Both the position numbers and the translations under genes were made by a program. From positions 1 to 41,589 of the forward strand of contig JBGSTG010000002.1 of the NCBI GenBank assembly GCA_041736625.1: 41,589 bases of DNA, in the 5' to 3' direction. This stretch comes from M3007 sp041736625. Its GTDB lineage: Bacteria > Bacteroidota > Bacteroidia > Chitinophagales > Saprospiraceae. Each line of letters begins with the position of its first letter. Position 1 is the first letter of the stretch. Below, in pieces: positions 1 to 6,696 of the stretch. The notes below the pieces were generated by a model. The model was not told the origin of the DNA and ran no database searches. It saw only the letters and a program-made list of their open reading frames with translations.

Positions 1-505
1 CGGGCGGCACGCCGGGCACGCCGCCCAGCAACACCCCGCGCCCCTTGACGGGCTTCTCCAGGTACTTGGCGCCCTGCTGGATGGCCATGCGGCCCGCCAC
101 CTCGCTCATGGGAATGAGCAGGGGCAACTGGCGGTCGGTGGTTTCCACCGTTTCGTAGGCCAGGCACACGGCGCCGCTGTCGATCATGGCGTGGGTGAGC
201 TCCTCGCTGGAGGCGAAGTGAAAATAGGTAAAGATCAACTGGCCGGCCCGCGCGCGCTTGTACTCTACGGCAATGGGCTCTTTCACCTTCATGATCATGT
301 CGGCCTTGGCCCATACCTCATCGGCGGAGGACAATACCGTGGCGTGCGCGCCCTGATATTCTTCATCTTCGAAACCGCTGCCAACACCAGACTGTGTTTC
401 TACAAACACCTGATGGCCCCGGCGATGCAGTTCGAGCGCGCCGGCGGGCGTGAGGGCTACGCGGTTTTCGTTGCTTTTGATTTCTTTCGGAACACCTATG
501 ATCAT
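1..505 (-). CDS. ald: Alanine dehydrogenase, N-terminal 168 residues (cut by window edge)
   Basis: NAD-dependent enzyme interconverting L-alanine and pyruvate plus ammonia in the cytoplasm. Translating the minus strand from the ATG at 505 gives the family opening MIIGVPKEIKSNENRVALTP, then MKVKEP and YFHFASS in the substrate domain, ending at LLGGVPGVPP, which directly precedes the NAD-binding Rossmann domain; that part and the C-terminus lie off the left edge. The related NAD(P) transhydrogenase alpha subunit shares this fold, but the opening and the AYETVET stretch fit alanine dehydrogenase better. It is divergent from the exported protein at 675. A TAnnTTTG box lies about 65 bases upstream on the same strand. 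No frameshift is visible in the part present. Confidence 0.93.
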   Translation of the reverse strand, partial: MIIGVPKEIKSNENRVALTPAGALELHRRGHQVFVETQSGVGSGFEDEEYQGAHATVLSSADEVWAKADMIMKVKEPIAVEYKRARAGQLIFTYFHFASSEELTHAMIDSGAVCLAYETVETTDRQLPLLIPMSEVAGRMAIQQGAKYLEKPVKGRGVLLGGVPGVPP

Positions 506-568
506 GGATCTTGAATGGTTGGATGGTTAGGAAGTGGAAGGGCACAAAGGGTCGGGCATTGGGGGCAG

Positions 569-604
569 CAAAGGTAGAAAAACAGCTTTTGTACCACACA
601 CAAA
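569..604 (-). promoter_or_regulatory. Candidate Bacteroidota promoter for ald
   Basis: On the minus strand TACCTTTG (576 to 569) is a perfect match to the phylum's TAnnTTTG -7 box. TTTG at 604-601 could be the -33 box, but the spacing of 24 is slightly longer than usual. The leader before the ATG would be about 55-60 bases. Confidence 0.5.
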
Positions 605-674
605 ATATTTGCGGTTCTACACACAGAATGTCACATCCGGCAGATTGCTTACCTTCGTGATCAAATCACGTCGT

Positions 675-1763
675 ATGAGATTCAGTTGTCTGTTCGTTTT
701 GCTCATCGTTTTTCCCGGCATCATGCGCGCCCAGGAGTTTGCCTACCACCGGTATGAGGGTAACATCGGCGACAAGCGCGTCGTCCTCCACCTGCACAAA
801 AACGCCTTCAGGGAGTACGTCAATGGTGAAAACCTCACCGTCGTGCAGTACCACGGTATGTTTTACAACGCCACGCACGACATGCCGGTCGCCATTAACG
901 GATCGCCCGACGAGGCAGGGCGCCTCTACCTGTATGAAGCCCACAGCAACATGCAGTTGGTGCAAACCGGCACAACACTCAGCGGCACCTGGGCCGACGA
1001 AGGCAGCACCAAAACCTACCCCGTTGAGCTCCGGGAAGCCTATCCGAACGGAACCGTTGCCTTCAAGGGGTATTGCTTCTACGACCGCAAGCCCCTGTTC
1101 CCACAAAAAGAAGATTCGCCTGGTATGCAGGTAAACCTCAGTTGGCTCGAACCCTCCGGTAAAATGCCGGAAGAAACGCGGAAGTTTCTCCGGGAAGTGA
1201 TCCACCGTGAAATAATGGGCACAACCCAGCCCTGCTGCCCCGGCCCTGAAAAAGCGTTCGAGACGATTCGCGACGAGCAATTCCGCATGTACGACGAGGA
1301 GTTTCGGGAAACACTAAAGCAATACCCCGAGATGCCGGAGTACATGATGAATTTTTCCGACGAACAGGTCATGGCGGTGTTGTACAACGACAACCACCTG
1401 CTCAGCCTCGGGTTTACCCACTACTTCTACTCCGGCGGCGCCCACAGCAACTACGCGACCACTACCCGCAGCTACGACCTGAAAAAACGGAAAGTCATCG
1501 CCCTGACGGACGTATTCAAAGCCGGATATGAAAAACCGCTGGAAGGGGCGCTGGACCGGGCCGCACGGGCGTACCTCGAGATGAAACCCTCCGACAAGCT
1601 CGAAGACGCCTATCTGGTGGCGAAAATCCCCGTCACCGACAACTTTTACCTCACCGGCAAGGGTATCGTGTTCAGCTACCCGCCCTACGAGATTGCCGCC
1701 TACGCCAATGGGCAGATCGATCTGTTTATCCCGTTCGATCAACTGGGCCCCTGGGTAAAATAA
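675..1763 (+). CDS. Exported protein with C-terminal DUF3298 (RsiV-like) domain
   Basis: A 362-residue protein of unknown function. The ATG at 675 is preferred over an in-frame start at 534 because it gives a clean signal peptide (MRFSCLFVLLIVFPGIMRAQ, cleavage after AQ) while the extra 47 residues upstream have no hydrophobic logic. The N-terminal half is beta-rich with no recognised motif. The C-terminal half has the DUF3298 pattern: HYFYSGGAHSNY, a 'L.DVF' element near residue 280, and an ending with FSYPPYEIAAYANG and IPF.QL. That domain is known from the extracytoplasmic anti-sigma factor RsiV and from many Bacteroidota periplasmic proteins. There is no transmembrane segment besides the signal, so it is not an RsiV-type membrane anti-sigma factor. 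A 7/8 match to TAnnTTTG lies at 650-657. Confidence 0.8.
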   Translation: MRFSCLFVLLIVFPGIMRAQEFAYHRYEGNIGDKRVVLHLHKNAFREYVNGENLTVVQYHGMFYNATHDMPVAINGSPDEAGRLYLYEAHSNMQLVQTGTTLSGTWADEGSTKTYPVELREAYPNGTVAFKGYCFYDRKPLFPQKEDSPGMQVNLSWLEPSGKMPEETRKFLREVIHREIMGTTQPCCPGPEKAFETIRDEQFRMYDEEFRETLKQYPEMPEYMMNFSDEQVMAVLYNDNHLLSLGFTHYFYSGGAHSNYATTTRSYDLKKRKVIALTDVFKAGYEKPLEGALDRAARAYLEMKPSDKLEDAYLVAKIPVTDNFYLTGKGIVFSYPPYEIAAYANGQIDLFIPFDQLGPWVK

Positions 1764-1767
1764 AAAA

Positions 1768-1808
1768 GGCACGTGACTTTTCACGTGCCCCGAATTCCGA
1801 AAAATTCG
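1768..1808 (-). terminator. Hairpin terminator between convergent genes
   Basis: A perfect 9-bp stem (GGCACGTGA, 1768-1776; TCACGTGCC, 1781-1789) with a CTTT loop is followed on the minus strand by a run of T (complement of 1762-1767), so it best serves mqnD transcription. A second 6-bp hairpin (CGAATT/AATTCG) lies at 1791-1808. It sits between the plus-strand gene ending at 1763 and the minus-strand gene ending at 1867. Confidence 0.7.
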
Positions 1809-1866
1809 AAACAATACTTACACAATTTTTGGTATGCGAAAATCATGCCGGAATTGTGGTATTTTT

Positions 1867-2691
1867 CTAATCAATAAAAATTTGCTTGTTATTTAACGGC
1901 ACTACGCCCGCCGCGCGGCCCCTGCTGAACAATTCCGCCACGGCGGCCCGGCCTTCGGCGCCCAGGTCGCGGGTAAAATCGGTGACATACAGGTCGATGT
2001 GGGCTTTCATCACCGACTCTTCCATGGCCTGGGCGTGCCGGCGCACATAGGGCATAACATCGGCGGTGTGGCTGAACGCATATTCCACGCTGCGCCGCAA
2101 CACGCGGTCGATGACCGGCCACAGCTGCGGGTCGACTTTTCTGTTCACCACAATACCCCCCAACGGAATGGCGAACCCCGTGTGTTCCTCCCAGAATTCG
2201 CCGAGGTCGCGCAGCCTGACCAGCCCTTTGCTTTCGTAGGTGAACCGGTTCTCGTGGATGATGAGTCCGGCGTCAAATCGGCCGGCCACCACCGCGTCTT
2301 CAATGTCGGAAAAAAGCAGTTCTTCCTTGTGCGTCGCCTCCGGGTAGGCCAGGCCCAGCAGGAAGTTGGCCGTGGTCATTCGGCCGGGTATGGCGATCGT
2401 GGCGCGGTTGATCTCGCCGGGGGACATGAGTTCGCGGGCCACCAGCAAGGGGCCGCAGTTGCGCCCCAGGGCGCTGCCGGCGTTGAGCAGGGCGTACCGG
2501 TCGGTGAGGTGCGCCAGGGCGTGGTAGCTGAGCTTGGTGACATCGATGTCGCCCGCCAAGGCGCGGCGGTTGAGGGCCTCCACGTCGTCGATCACGGGCT
2601 CGAACGACAGGCCTTCAGTGTCGATTTTGCCGTGGATGAGGGCGTCGAAGATGAAGGTGTCGTTGGGGCAGGGGGAGAAGCCGAGGGTCAT
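1867..2691 (-). CDS. mqnD: 1,4-dihydroxy-6-naphthoate synthase (futalosine menaquinone pathway)
   Basis: MqnD converts cyclic dehypoxanthinyl futalosine to 1,4-dihydroxy-6-naphthoate in menaquinone synthesis. The 274-residue protein opens with the MqnD signature SPCPNDTFIFDA and continues with DVEALN, DVTKLS and a GRNCGPLLV element; MqnA, the related paralogue, would instead show a SYLNT-type N-terminus. The ATG at 2691 places the beta strand TLGFSPCPND at the N-terminus as in the family; an 18-residue upstream extension is rejected. None of the partner genes mqnA, mqnB, mqnC or mqnE lies in the window. Presence of MqnD implies the futalosine route rather than the classical MenFDHCEB route. 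Confidence 0.93.
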   Translation of the reverse strand: MTLGFSPCPNDTFIFDALIHGKIDTEGLSFEPVIDDVEALNRRALAGDIDVTKLSYHALAHLTDRYALLNAGSALGRNCGPLLVARELMSPGEINRATIAIPGRMTTANFLLGLAYPEATHKEELLFSDIEDAVVAGRFDAGLIIHENRFTYESKGLVRLRDLGEFWEEHTGFAIPLGGIVVNRKVDPQLWPVIDRVLRRSVEYAFSHTADVMPYVRRHAQAMEESVMKAHIDLYVTDFTRDLGAEGRAAVAELFSRGRAAGVVPLNNKQIFID

Positions 2692-2736
2692 GGTGGGTAG
2701 TTGTGTGAGGGGTTGATTGTGGATGCTCTTGGCCGG

Positions 2737-2857
2737 ATGGCACACGGATTATACGGATCGCTTCGCGAACGCGGATTAAACGGATTTTTACTCGTTCCTG
2801 TCGAAAGATCAGTGTTGATCCGTGTTCGCGAAGCGATCCGTTTAATCCGTGTGCCAT
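2737..2857. repeat. Long imperfect inverted repeat, 34-base arms
   Basis: Arms 2737-2770 and 2824-2857 are inverted copies matching at 33 of 34 positions, separated by 53 bases. The words CGGATTAAACGG and ATCGCTTCGCGAA recur inside. The arms start with ATGGCACACGGATT. No ORF of credible composition lies inside. It fills the gap between mqnD and the pseudouridine synthase gene. Confidence 0.85.
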
Positions 2858-2940
2858 TAGATACAAGCAGCAATTATGGATCATCCAAATGATAAACGCA
2901 CCTTACTTTTACCGTTTTAGCAACCATCCGGCACGACCAC

Positions 2941-3603
2941 TTGACCACTCCCACCATTCTCTACGAAGACAACCACCTGCTCGTCATAAACAAACCTGCG
3001 GGCTGGCTGGTTCAGGGCGACCGCACCGGCGACCCCACGCTCACCGACTGGGGCAAGCAATACCTGAAGGAAAAATACCAAAAGCCGGGCGCCGTATTCC
3101 TGCACCCGGTGCACCGCATCGACCGGCCGGTGAGCGGCGTGGTGCTGTTTGCCCGCACCGACAAGGCGCTGGGGCGGCTGACGACGCTGTTCCGGGACCG
3201 CAAGGTGGTGAAGACCTACCGCGCCCTTGTGCTGAAAAAACCGCCCCAGGAACGCGGTCGGCTCCGCCACTGGCTCTGGAAGGACGAAAGCCGAAACATC
3301 GTGCACGCCTATGCCACGCCCCCGACCCGCCACCCGGATGCCAAAGAGGCCTTGCTGGACTATACGCTCATCGGTGAAACGCCGCAAGGCTACCTGCTGG
3401 AGGTACACCCACTCACCGGACGGCCCCACCAGATACGCGTGCAATTGGCGGCCATGGGCTGCCCGATCATCGGTGATATTAAGTACGGCGCGCCGGCGCC
3501 GTTGCCGGACGCGTCGATCCGGCTGCACAGCTTTCGGTTGGCGCTGGTGCACCCGGTGCGGGGGGAGGAATTGGAAGTGGTGGTGGGGACGGATTGGTAC
3601 TGA
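2941..3603 (+). CDS. RluA-family RNA pseudouridine synthase
   Basis: Isomerises uridine to pseudouridine in rRNA or tRNA. The 220-residue protein is a bare catalytic domain without an N-terminal S4 domain. It has the motif-II sequence HPVHRIDRPVSG with the catalytic aspartate at D61, the N-terminal NHLLVINKPAG, and LTGRPHQIRVQLA near residue 160, then GDIKYGA. The RNA target cannot be told from sequence. The start is TTG at 2941: an in-frame stop at 2893-2895 and no ATG or GTG between leave it as the only conventional choice giving a complete N-terminus. It stands alone, after the inverted repeat at 2737 and convergent with the nuclease gene downstream. Confidence 0.92.
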   Translation: MTTPTILYEDNHLLVINKPAGWLVQGDRTGDPTLTDWGKQYLKEKYQKPGAVFLHPVHRIDRPVSGVVLFARTDKALGRLTTLFRDRKVVKTYRALVLKKPPQERGRLRHWLWKDESRNIVHAYATPPTRHPDAKEALLDYTLIGETPQGYLLEVHPLTGRPHQIRVQLAAMGCPIIGDIKYGAPAPLPDASIRLHSFRLALVHPVRGEELEVVVGTDWY

Positions 3604-3646
3604 TGGATGGCGTAGCTATTCGCCCGCCAACGCCCTTTGGGGCTGT

Positions 3647-4714
3647 TTAGCCCTGGCTTTTGGAGGTCAGTTCGCTGCGCACCTGGCGGACTAACGTCTC
3701 TTCGACCTCAATTAATTCAGCCACTGCAACATCGCTCCAGTCCGGAAATTTAAGAATGACCTTTTTGACCATTTCTTTGCGTTCCTCCTCGCGCCCCTTT
3801 TCATGCCCCTCTTCCAGGCCTTTGGCAAGACCTTCTTCCAGGCCTTTGGCAAGACCTTTTTCTTGCCCAATCTTTAGCCCTTTTCTATAACCCTTGCGCA
3901 AGCCGGCCTTTTTCCATTTTTTCCCCAAAATATCGGGGATGGCGTCAATCCAGCTGTTTTCCAGTTCAGGTAATTCCTGACTCAGCTTTTTGATTTCTGT
4001 TTGCGGCATATCGAATACGTTGAAAATGTAGAGAATGAGCGTTTGAAAAAGAATGCGCTCCCGATCATCCTGTTCATAAACACCCCCAAAATTAAAGATT
4101 TTTTTCCAATTTTTTCGGACCAGATTTTCGGTGCGCGATAGTTTCAACGCCAAAAACAAATTGCGCAGGCGCTCGCTTTCTTTTTTTTCGTGAATCTCCC
4201 GGATGCTCATTTCGCTGAGGTCGGTTAGCCAATACCGGAAGTCAGGCACAAATGCGTACCAATGCTCGGGCAAACCGCCAAAGTAATCGGTGAACGATTT
4301 CTGTTCCCAAAGGTTGGTACCGTGGTACACCACAATGGGAATGACCAAAGCAAGCGGCCGTTTGTTTTTGACATCTTCTTCCCAAATTTGCAGCAAGTAA
4401 TCCAGCAATTGCAAATAAATGGGTTGAGCCGGTTGGTAGCTTTTATGCTCAAATAAAAACAAAATACGCGCCGGCGCCCCGGTGAGGAGTTGGGTTTCAT
4501 ACACTACATCGCTGAACGACACGCCAAAACGTCCACTTACAAAAGCGGTGTCGCATTTACGCAGCACCGAAAAATCGATGTGCTCATGCACCGCAGGCAG
4601 CGTGTAGTGCTCCAGATAGTTTCTGACAATGACGACATCTCCAAAAAAGATTTTGAACACCGCATCGTGTGGCTGTTCTTTTTTTCGGTTGCGGGCGCGT
4701 TTTCCGGTTGACAT
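3647..4714 (-). CDS. Rpn/YhgA-like PD-(D/E)XK nuclease with charged repeat tail
   Basis: Belongs to the family long annotated as 'putative transposase' and now known as recombination-promoting nucleases, several of which are toxic anti-phage DNases. The 355-residue protein has the N-terminal HDAVFKIFFGD and a nuclease core with D69 in FSDVVYE and E89-x-K91 in LFLFEHKSYQP. Residues from about 270 form a charged tail built on KG-x-x-x-G steps, including two perfect copies of GLAKGLEE, followed by a small C-terminal helical domain (KVILKFPDWSDVAVAEL). The ATG at 4714 sits just behind a very good TTTG-N21-TATCTTTG promoter, so the gene has its own transcription. No neighbouring defence genes are recognised. 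Confidence 0.88.
   Translation of the reverse strand: MSTGKRARNRKKEQPHDAVFKIFFGDVVIVRNYLEHYTLPAVHEHIDFSVLRKCDTAFVSGRFGVSFSDVVYETQLLTGAPARILFLFEHKSYQPAQPIYLQLLDYLLQIWEEDVKNKRPLALVIPIVVYHGTNLWEQKSFTDYFGGLPEHWYAFVPDFRYWLTDLSEMSIREIHEKKESERLRNLFLALKLSRTENLVRKNWKKIFNFGGVYEQDDRERILFQTLILYIFNVFDMPQTEIKKLSQELPELENSWIDAIPDILGKKWKKAGLRKGYRKGLKIGQEKGLAKGLEEGLAKGLEEGHEKGREEERKEMVKKVILKFPDWSDVAVAELIEVEETLVRQVRSELTSKSQG
3811..3858. repeat. Perfect 24-bp tandem repeat inside the nuclease gene
   Basis: Two identical 24-base units (3811-3834 and 3835-3858) encode GLAKGLEE twice. They preserve the reading frame, so copy number can change by slippage without breaking the gene. Confidence 0.95.
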
Positions 4715-4734
4715 GATCCTACTCGGTTGACGAG

Positions 4735-4767
4735 CAAAGATACAGCCTGTTTCACAAAAACAACAAA
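4735..4767 (-). promoter_or_regulatory. Bacteroidota-type promoter for the Rpn-like nuclease gene
   Basis: Minus strand: TTTG at 4767-4764, 21 bases, then TATCTTTG at 4742-4735. Both boxes and the spacing match the phylum consensus TTTG-N19-21-TAnnTTTG. The predicted transcript starts roughly 15 bases before the ATG at 4714. Confidence 0.7.
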
Positions 4768-4834
4768 TTGTTTAAAAAAATTGTATTGAAAAGCAAAGAT
4801 TCCGCCTCTTGATTCTCCCTAAATCCCAATCCTT

Positions 4835-4882
4835 GGGGTTGACGGGTTTACCACGCATCCTGCGACGGTACCCGTCAACCCC
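4835..4882. repeat. Nested palindrome between two minus-strand genes
   Basis: A perfect 13-bp inverted repeat (GGGGTTGACGGGT, 4835-4847; complement at 4870-4882) encloses a second small stem CGCA-TCC-TGCG (4854-4864). It lies 9 bases after the stop of the repeat protein gene at 4892. No T-run follows on either strand, so it is not a canonical intrinsic terminator, though it could protect the 3' end of the mRNA. Confidence 0.75.
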
Positions 4883-4891
4883 GTTTGCTGT

Positions 4892-5410
4892 TTATTTGCC
4901 CTGTAATTCGCGGATCATTTCTTCCTGCCGGATCACATGCAGCGTCAGTTCTTCCACTTTGGCGAGGAGCTGCATGGCGAATGTGTTCAGGCTGAGGCCT
5001 GCTTTCATCTCTGCTCCTGCTGGAATGCCGGGCAGGTGTCGGTTGGTTTCAATAAAGCTGCGCACCTCGGCCAGGGGCATCAGATTGTAGGAAGGGTCGA
5101 ACACATAGTCGGCAGGTACAATGGAATCGCCGTTCACTTTGATCTCGCCGCTGCCGCCGTCCAGGTGGATGGTTTGTACGCCTTCCTGGTTCACGAGCGT
5201 GATGTCGCCCTGTGCGCCGTTGCCGCCCATGGTGAGGTTGCCGTTGCCGCCGTCCAGGTGGATCGTTTGTTCGCCTTCGGTGTTGCGGAGTGCGATGTCG
5301 CCCTGACAGCCGCTGCCGCCCATGGTGAGGTTGCCGAGTTTGCCGTCCAGTTCGATCGTCTGCCGCCCTTCTTCATCGAAAAGGGCGATCATGGTTTTTT
5401 CATTTGTCAT
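4892..5410 (-). CDS. Protein with 31-residue repeats and fibre-type C-terminal trimer domain
   Basis: A 172-residue protein of unknown function with no signal peptide. Residues about 15-100 hold two full copies and one partial copy of a 31-residue glycine-rich repeat (EG-x-QTI-x-LDG ... GNLTMGG ... QGDI), visible in the DNA as a 93-base period. After it come YVFDPSYNLMPLAEV and NRHLPGIPAGAEM, followed by a final coiled coil rich in leucine and glutamate. That C-terminal module is common at the ends of Bacteroidota fibre and S74-like repeat proteins, so a trimeric beta-helical stalk is plausible but inferred. No secretion signal or neighbouring secretion gene is seen. The ATG at 5410 is followed by a second in-frame ATG six codons later. 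Confidence 0.7.
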   Translation of the reverse strand: MTNEKTMIALFDEEGRQTIELDGKLGNLTMGGSGCQGDIALRNTEGEQTIHLDGGNGNLTMGGNGAQGDITLVNQEGVQTIHLDGGSGEIKVNGDSIVPADYVFDPSYNLMPLAEVRSFIETNRHLPGIPAGAEMKAGLSLNTFAMQLLAKVEELTLHVIRQEEMIRELQGK

Positions 5411-5554
5411 GTGTAGGTAGTGATTTTTTTAATTCAAAGCCGTAAAACTAAACCTGCGGTTATCCATTGAAAGCAAATGGTGGGTTAATCCTGTATTAAG
5501 TTTGTCGTTGTAGGGTTCTCAACAAATCGGCAAGCGTTTCTGCCTGCGGCACGC

Positions 5555-5986
5555 CTACCTCCCCTCCAAATACCGCAAACATGCCACGTCCTCCGCCTCC
5601 GCGCTCGGCGTCGTGGCGAACCAGGCGTCCAGTATTTCCAGGGCTACAAACTCGGAGGTACTGCGCAGGCTCATCACCAGCACATTGGCGTCGTTCCAGC
5701 GGCGGGCGCCGCGTGCCGTTTCGGCGTCGTGGCAAAGGGCGGCGCGGACGCCGGGCACCCTGTTGGCGGCGATGCTGATGCCGGTGCCGGTCCAGCAGAA
5801 CAATACCGCCTGGTCGTATTCCTTGTTCGATACTTTTTGGGCGACTTCCACGACCACTTTCGACCACATGGCCGGGGTTTCCACCAGGGCGCCGAATACC
5901 TCGACCGTGTGGCCCCGGCGCCGGAGCTCATCTACGACTACGGTCGTGAGATGGACGTTCATGTCGCTGCCTGCTGCTATACGCAT
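5555..5986 (-). CDS. rpiB: RpiB/LacA/LacB-family sugar-phosphate isomerase
   Basis: Predicted ribose-5-phosphate isomerase B, interconverting ribose-5-phosphate and ribulose-5-phosphate in the pentose phosphate pathway. The 143-residue protein has the expected length and motifs: N-terminal GSDMNVHL, the catalytic-cysteine loop FCWTGTGISIAANRVPGVRA with C64, then HDAETARGARRWNDANVL. In most RpiB proteins the loop reads CGTGIG; here it is CWTGTG, so a changed substrate (allose- or other sugar-phosphate) cannot be excluded. It is a single gene with a palindrome-rich non-coding stretch upstream. Confidence 0.88.
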   Translation of the reverse strand: MRIAAGSDMNVHLTTVVVDELRRRGHTVEVFGALVETPAMWSKVVVEVAQKVSNKEYDQAVLFCWTGTGISIAANRVPGVRAALCHDAETARGARRWNDANVLVMSLRSTSEFVALEILDAWFATTPSAEAEDVACLRYLEGR

Positions 5987-6201
5987 GGGGAAATTTCTTC
6001 GTCAGTTGGTATCAAGAATAATTTTCCCGGTCATAACATGCTGGACGGTTCCAGGGTTGTTGGCAGGTTTCAATTTCCAGTCGTCGGGTATGATCGATCA
6101 GTCCACATAATTGTATCCAGAATTCTACAAATGAGGGTGTATCATAAGTCATTGAAAATTGTATATTGTACATTTTAACTTATAAGTTGACCCCAGCGGA
6201 A

Positions 6202-6270
6202 TGACCTCGGAGAGGTCAAACCTTTGCAGAATGGTACAGTATCAACGTTTTTTCGACCTCGGAGAGGTCG
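6202..6270. repeat. Two CCTCGGAGAGG palindromes
   Basis: TGACCTC-GGA-GAGGTCA at 6202-6218 and CGACCTC-GGA-GAGGTCG at 6254-6270 share the core CCTCGGAGAGG and are each followed within a few bases by a short word containing TTTG. A third relative, GGCCTC-GGA-GAGGCC, lies at 41433-41447. Confidence 0.85.
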
Positions 6271-6304
6271 CAAGTTTGTCTACACCACCGATCCGATGGC
6301 TCGC

Positions 6305-6484
6305 AGCCCAATGTCGTCAACTTAGCGTAAAAGCAATGTTGTAAAGTTGTCTACAACGAAACTATATATTTTTTTTGCCGCTAATTAGCGCGAATTCGCG
6401 CTAATTCGCGGCAAAAAAAATACGTAGTAAGGCCGCAAACAACCCCAAAGCAATCTTTTTACGCTAAGTTGACGACATTGGGCT
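6305..6484. repeat. Composite inverted-repeat element
   Basis: Perfect 28-bp inverted arms at 6305-6332 and 6457-6484 (AGCCCAATGTCGTCAACTTA followed by GCGTAAAA) enclose 124 bases, in the middle of which is the 52-bp palindrome at 6369-6420. Weaker similarity extends the arms outward through a GATGGCT-like word. The word CAATGTCGTCAACTTA occurs once more at 41405-41420. No ORF lies within. Confidence 0.85.
6369..6420. repeat. 52-bp near-perfect palindrome with T8 and A8 ends
   Basis: Left arm 6369-6394 and right arm 6395-6420 match at 25 of 26 positions about a central GAATTC. The outer ends are eight T and eight A, and the inner part repeats GCGCTAATT words. As RNA from either strand it would fold into a hairpin ending in a T-run, so it could also act as a bidirectional terminator. 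Confidence 0.85.
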
Positions 6485-6589
6485 TGAAGCTATCCTGTCG
6501 GTTAACGTCTTTTTTCAAAATTTTAATTGGAGGAATGTCGGCACTTTCGACTTGTGAGACACCCTCCTGATGATATCCTGCAAAATTGT

Positions 6590-6634
6590 AAACACCGTGG
6601 CGATGGCTTTAAGCCGTCGCCACGGTGTTTTTTT
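6590..6634. terminator. Strong hairpin with T-run, downstream of the pirin gene
   Basis: 20-bp arms (6590-6609 and 6611-6630) with one G-T mismatch fold about T6610, and the plus strand continues into seven T. The stem contains the word CGATGGCTT/AAGCCGTCG, related to the palindromes at 6294 and 41372. It lies about 60 bases beyond the pirin stop on the minus strand. Confidence 0.7.
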
Positions 6635-6696
6635 GCCGTTGTACCGTTCGCCAACAACATCGATCATGCGCCCCCCCCCGTTTTTCCGGAATTGCG

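Larger units (their letters stand above)
5987..6696. other. 0.7-kb non-coding stretch rich in palindromes
   Basis: No convincing ORF on either strand. From 5987 to about 6195 I see nothing recognisable. From 6195 on it carries two CCTCGGAGAGG palindromes, a 28-bp inverted repeat enclosing a 52-bp near-perfect palindrome, and a strong hairpin with T-run before the pirin gene. These are listed separately. Confidence 0.75.

Noticed and set aside
2889..3377. A plus-strand ORF overlapping the start of the pseudouridine synthase
   Set aside because: Different frame from the enzyme motifs; arginine/proline-rich shadow sequence.
3811..3858. Tandem repeat as a possible CRISPR array serving the orphan cas6
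   Set aside because: The two 24-bp units are directly adjacent with no spacers and lie in a coding frame.
3647..4714. Calling the gene an active transposon
   Set aside because: Despite the old 'putative transposase' label for this family, no terminal inverted repeats or target duplications flank the gene.
5121..5376. 93-bp periodic DNA as a CRISPR or satellite array
   Set aside because: The period is a multiple of three, in frame in the 4892-5410 gene and explained by protein repeats.
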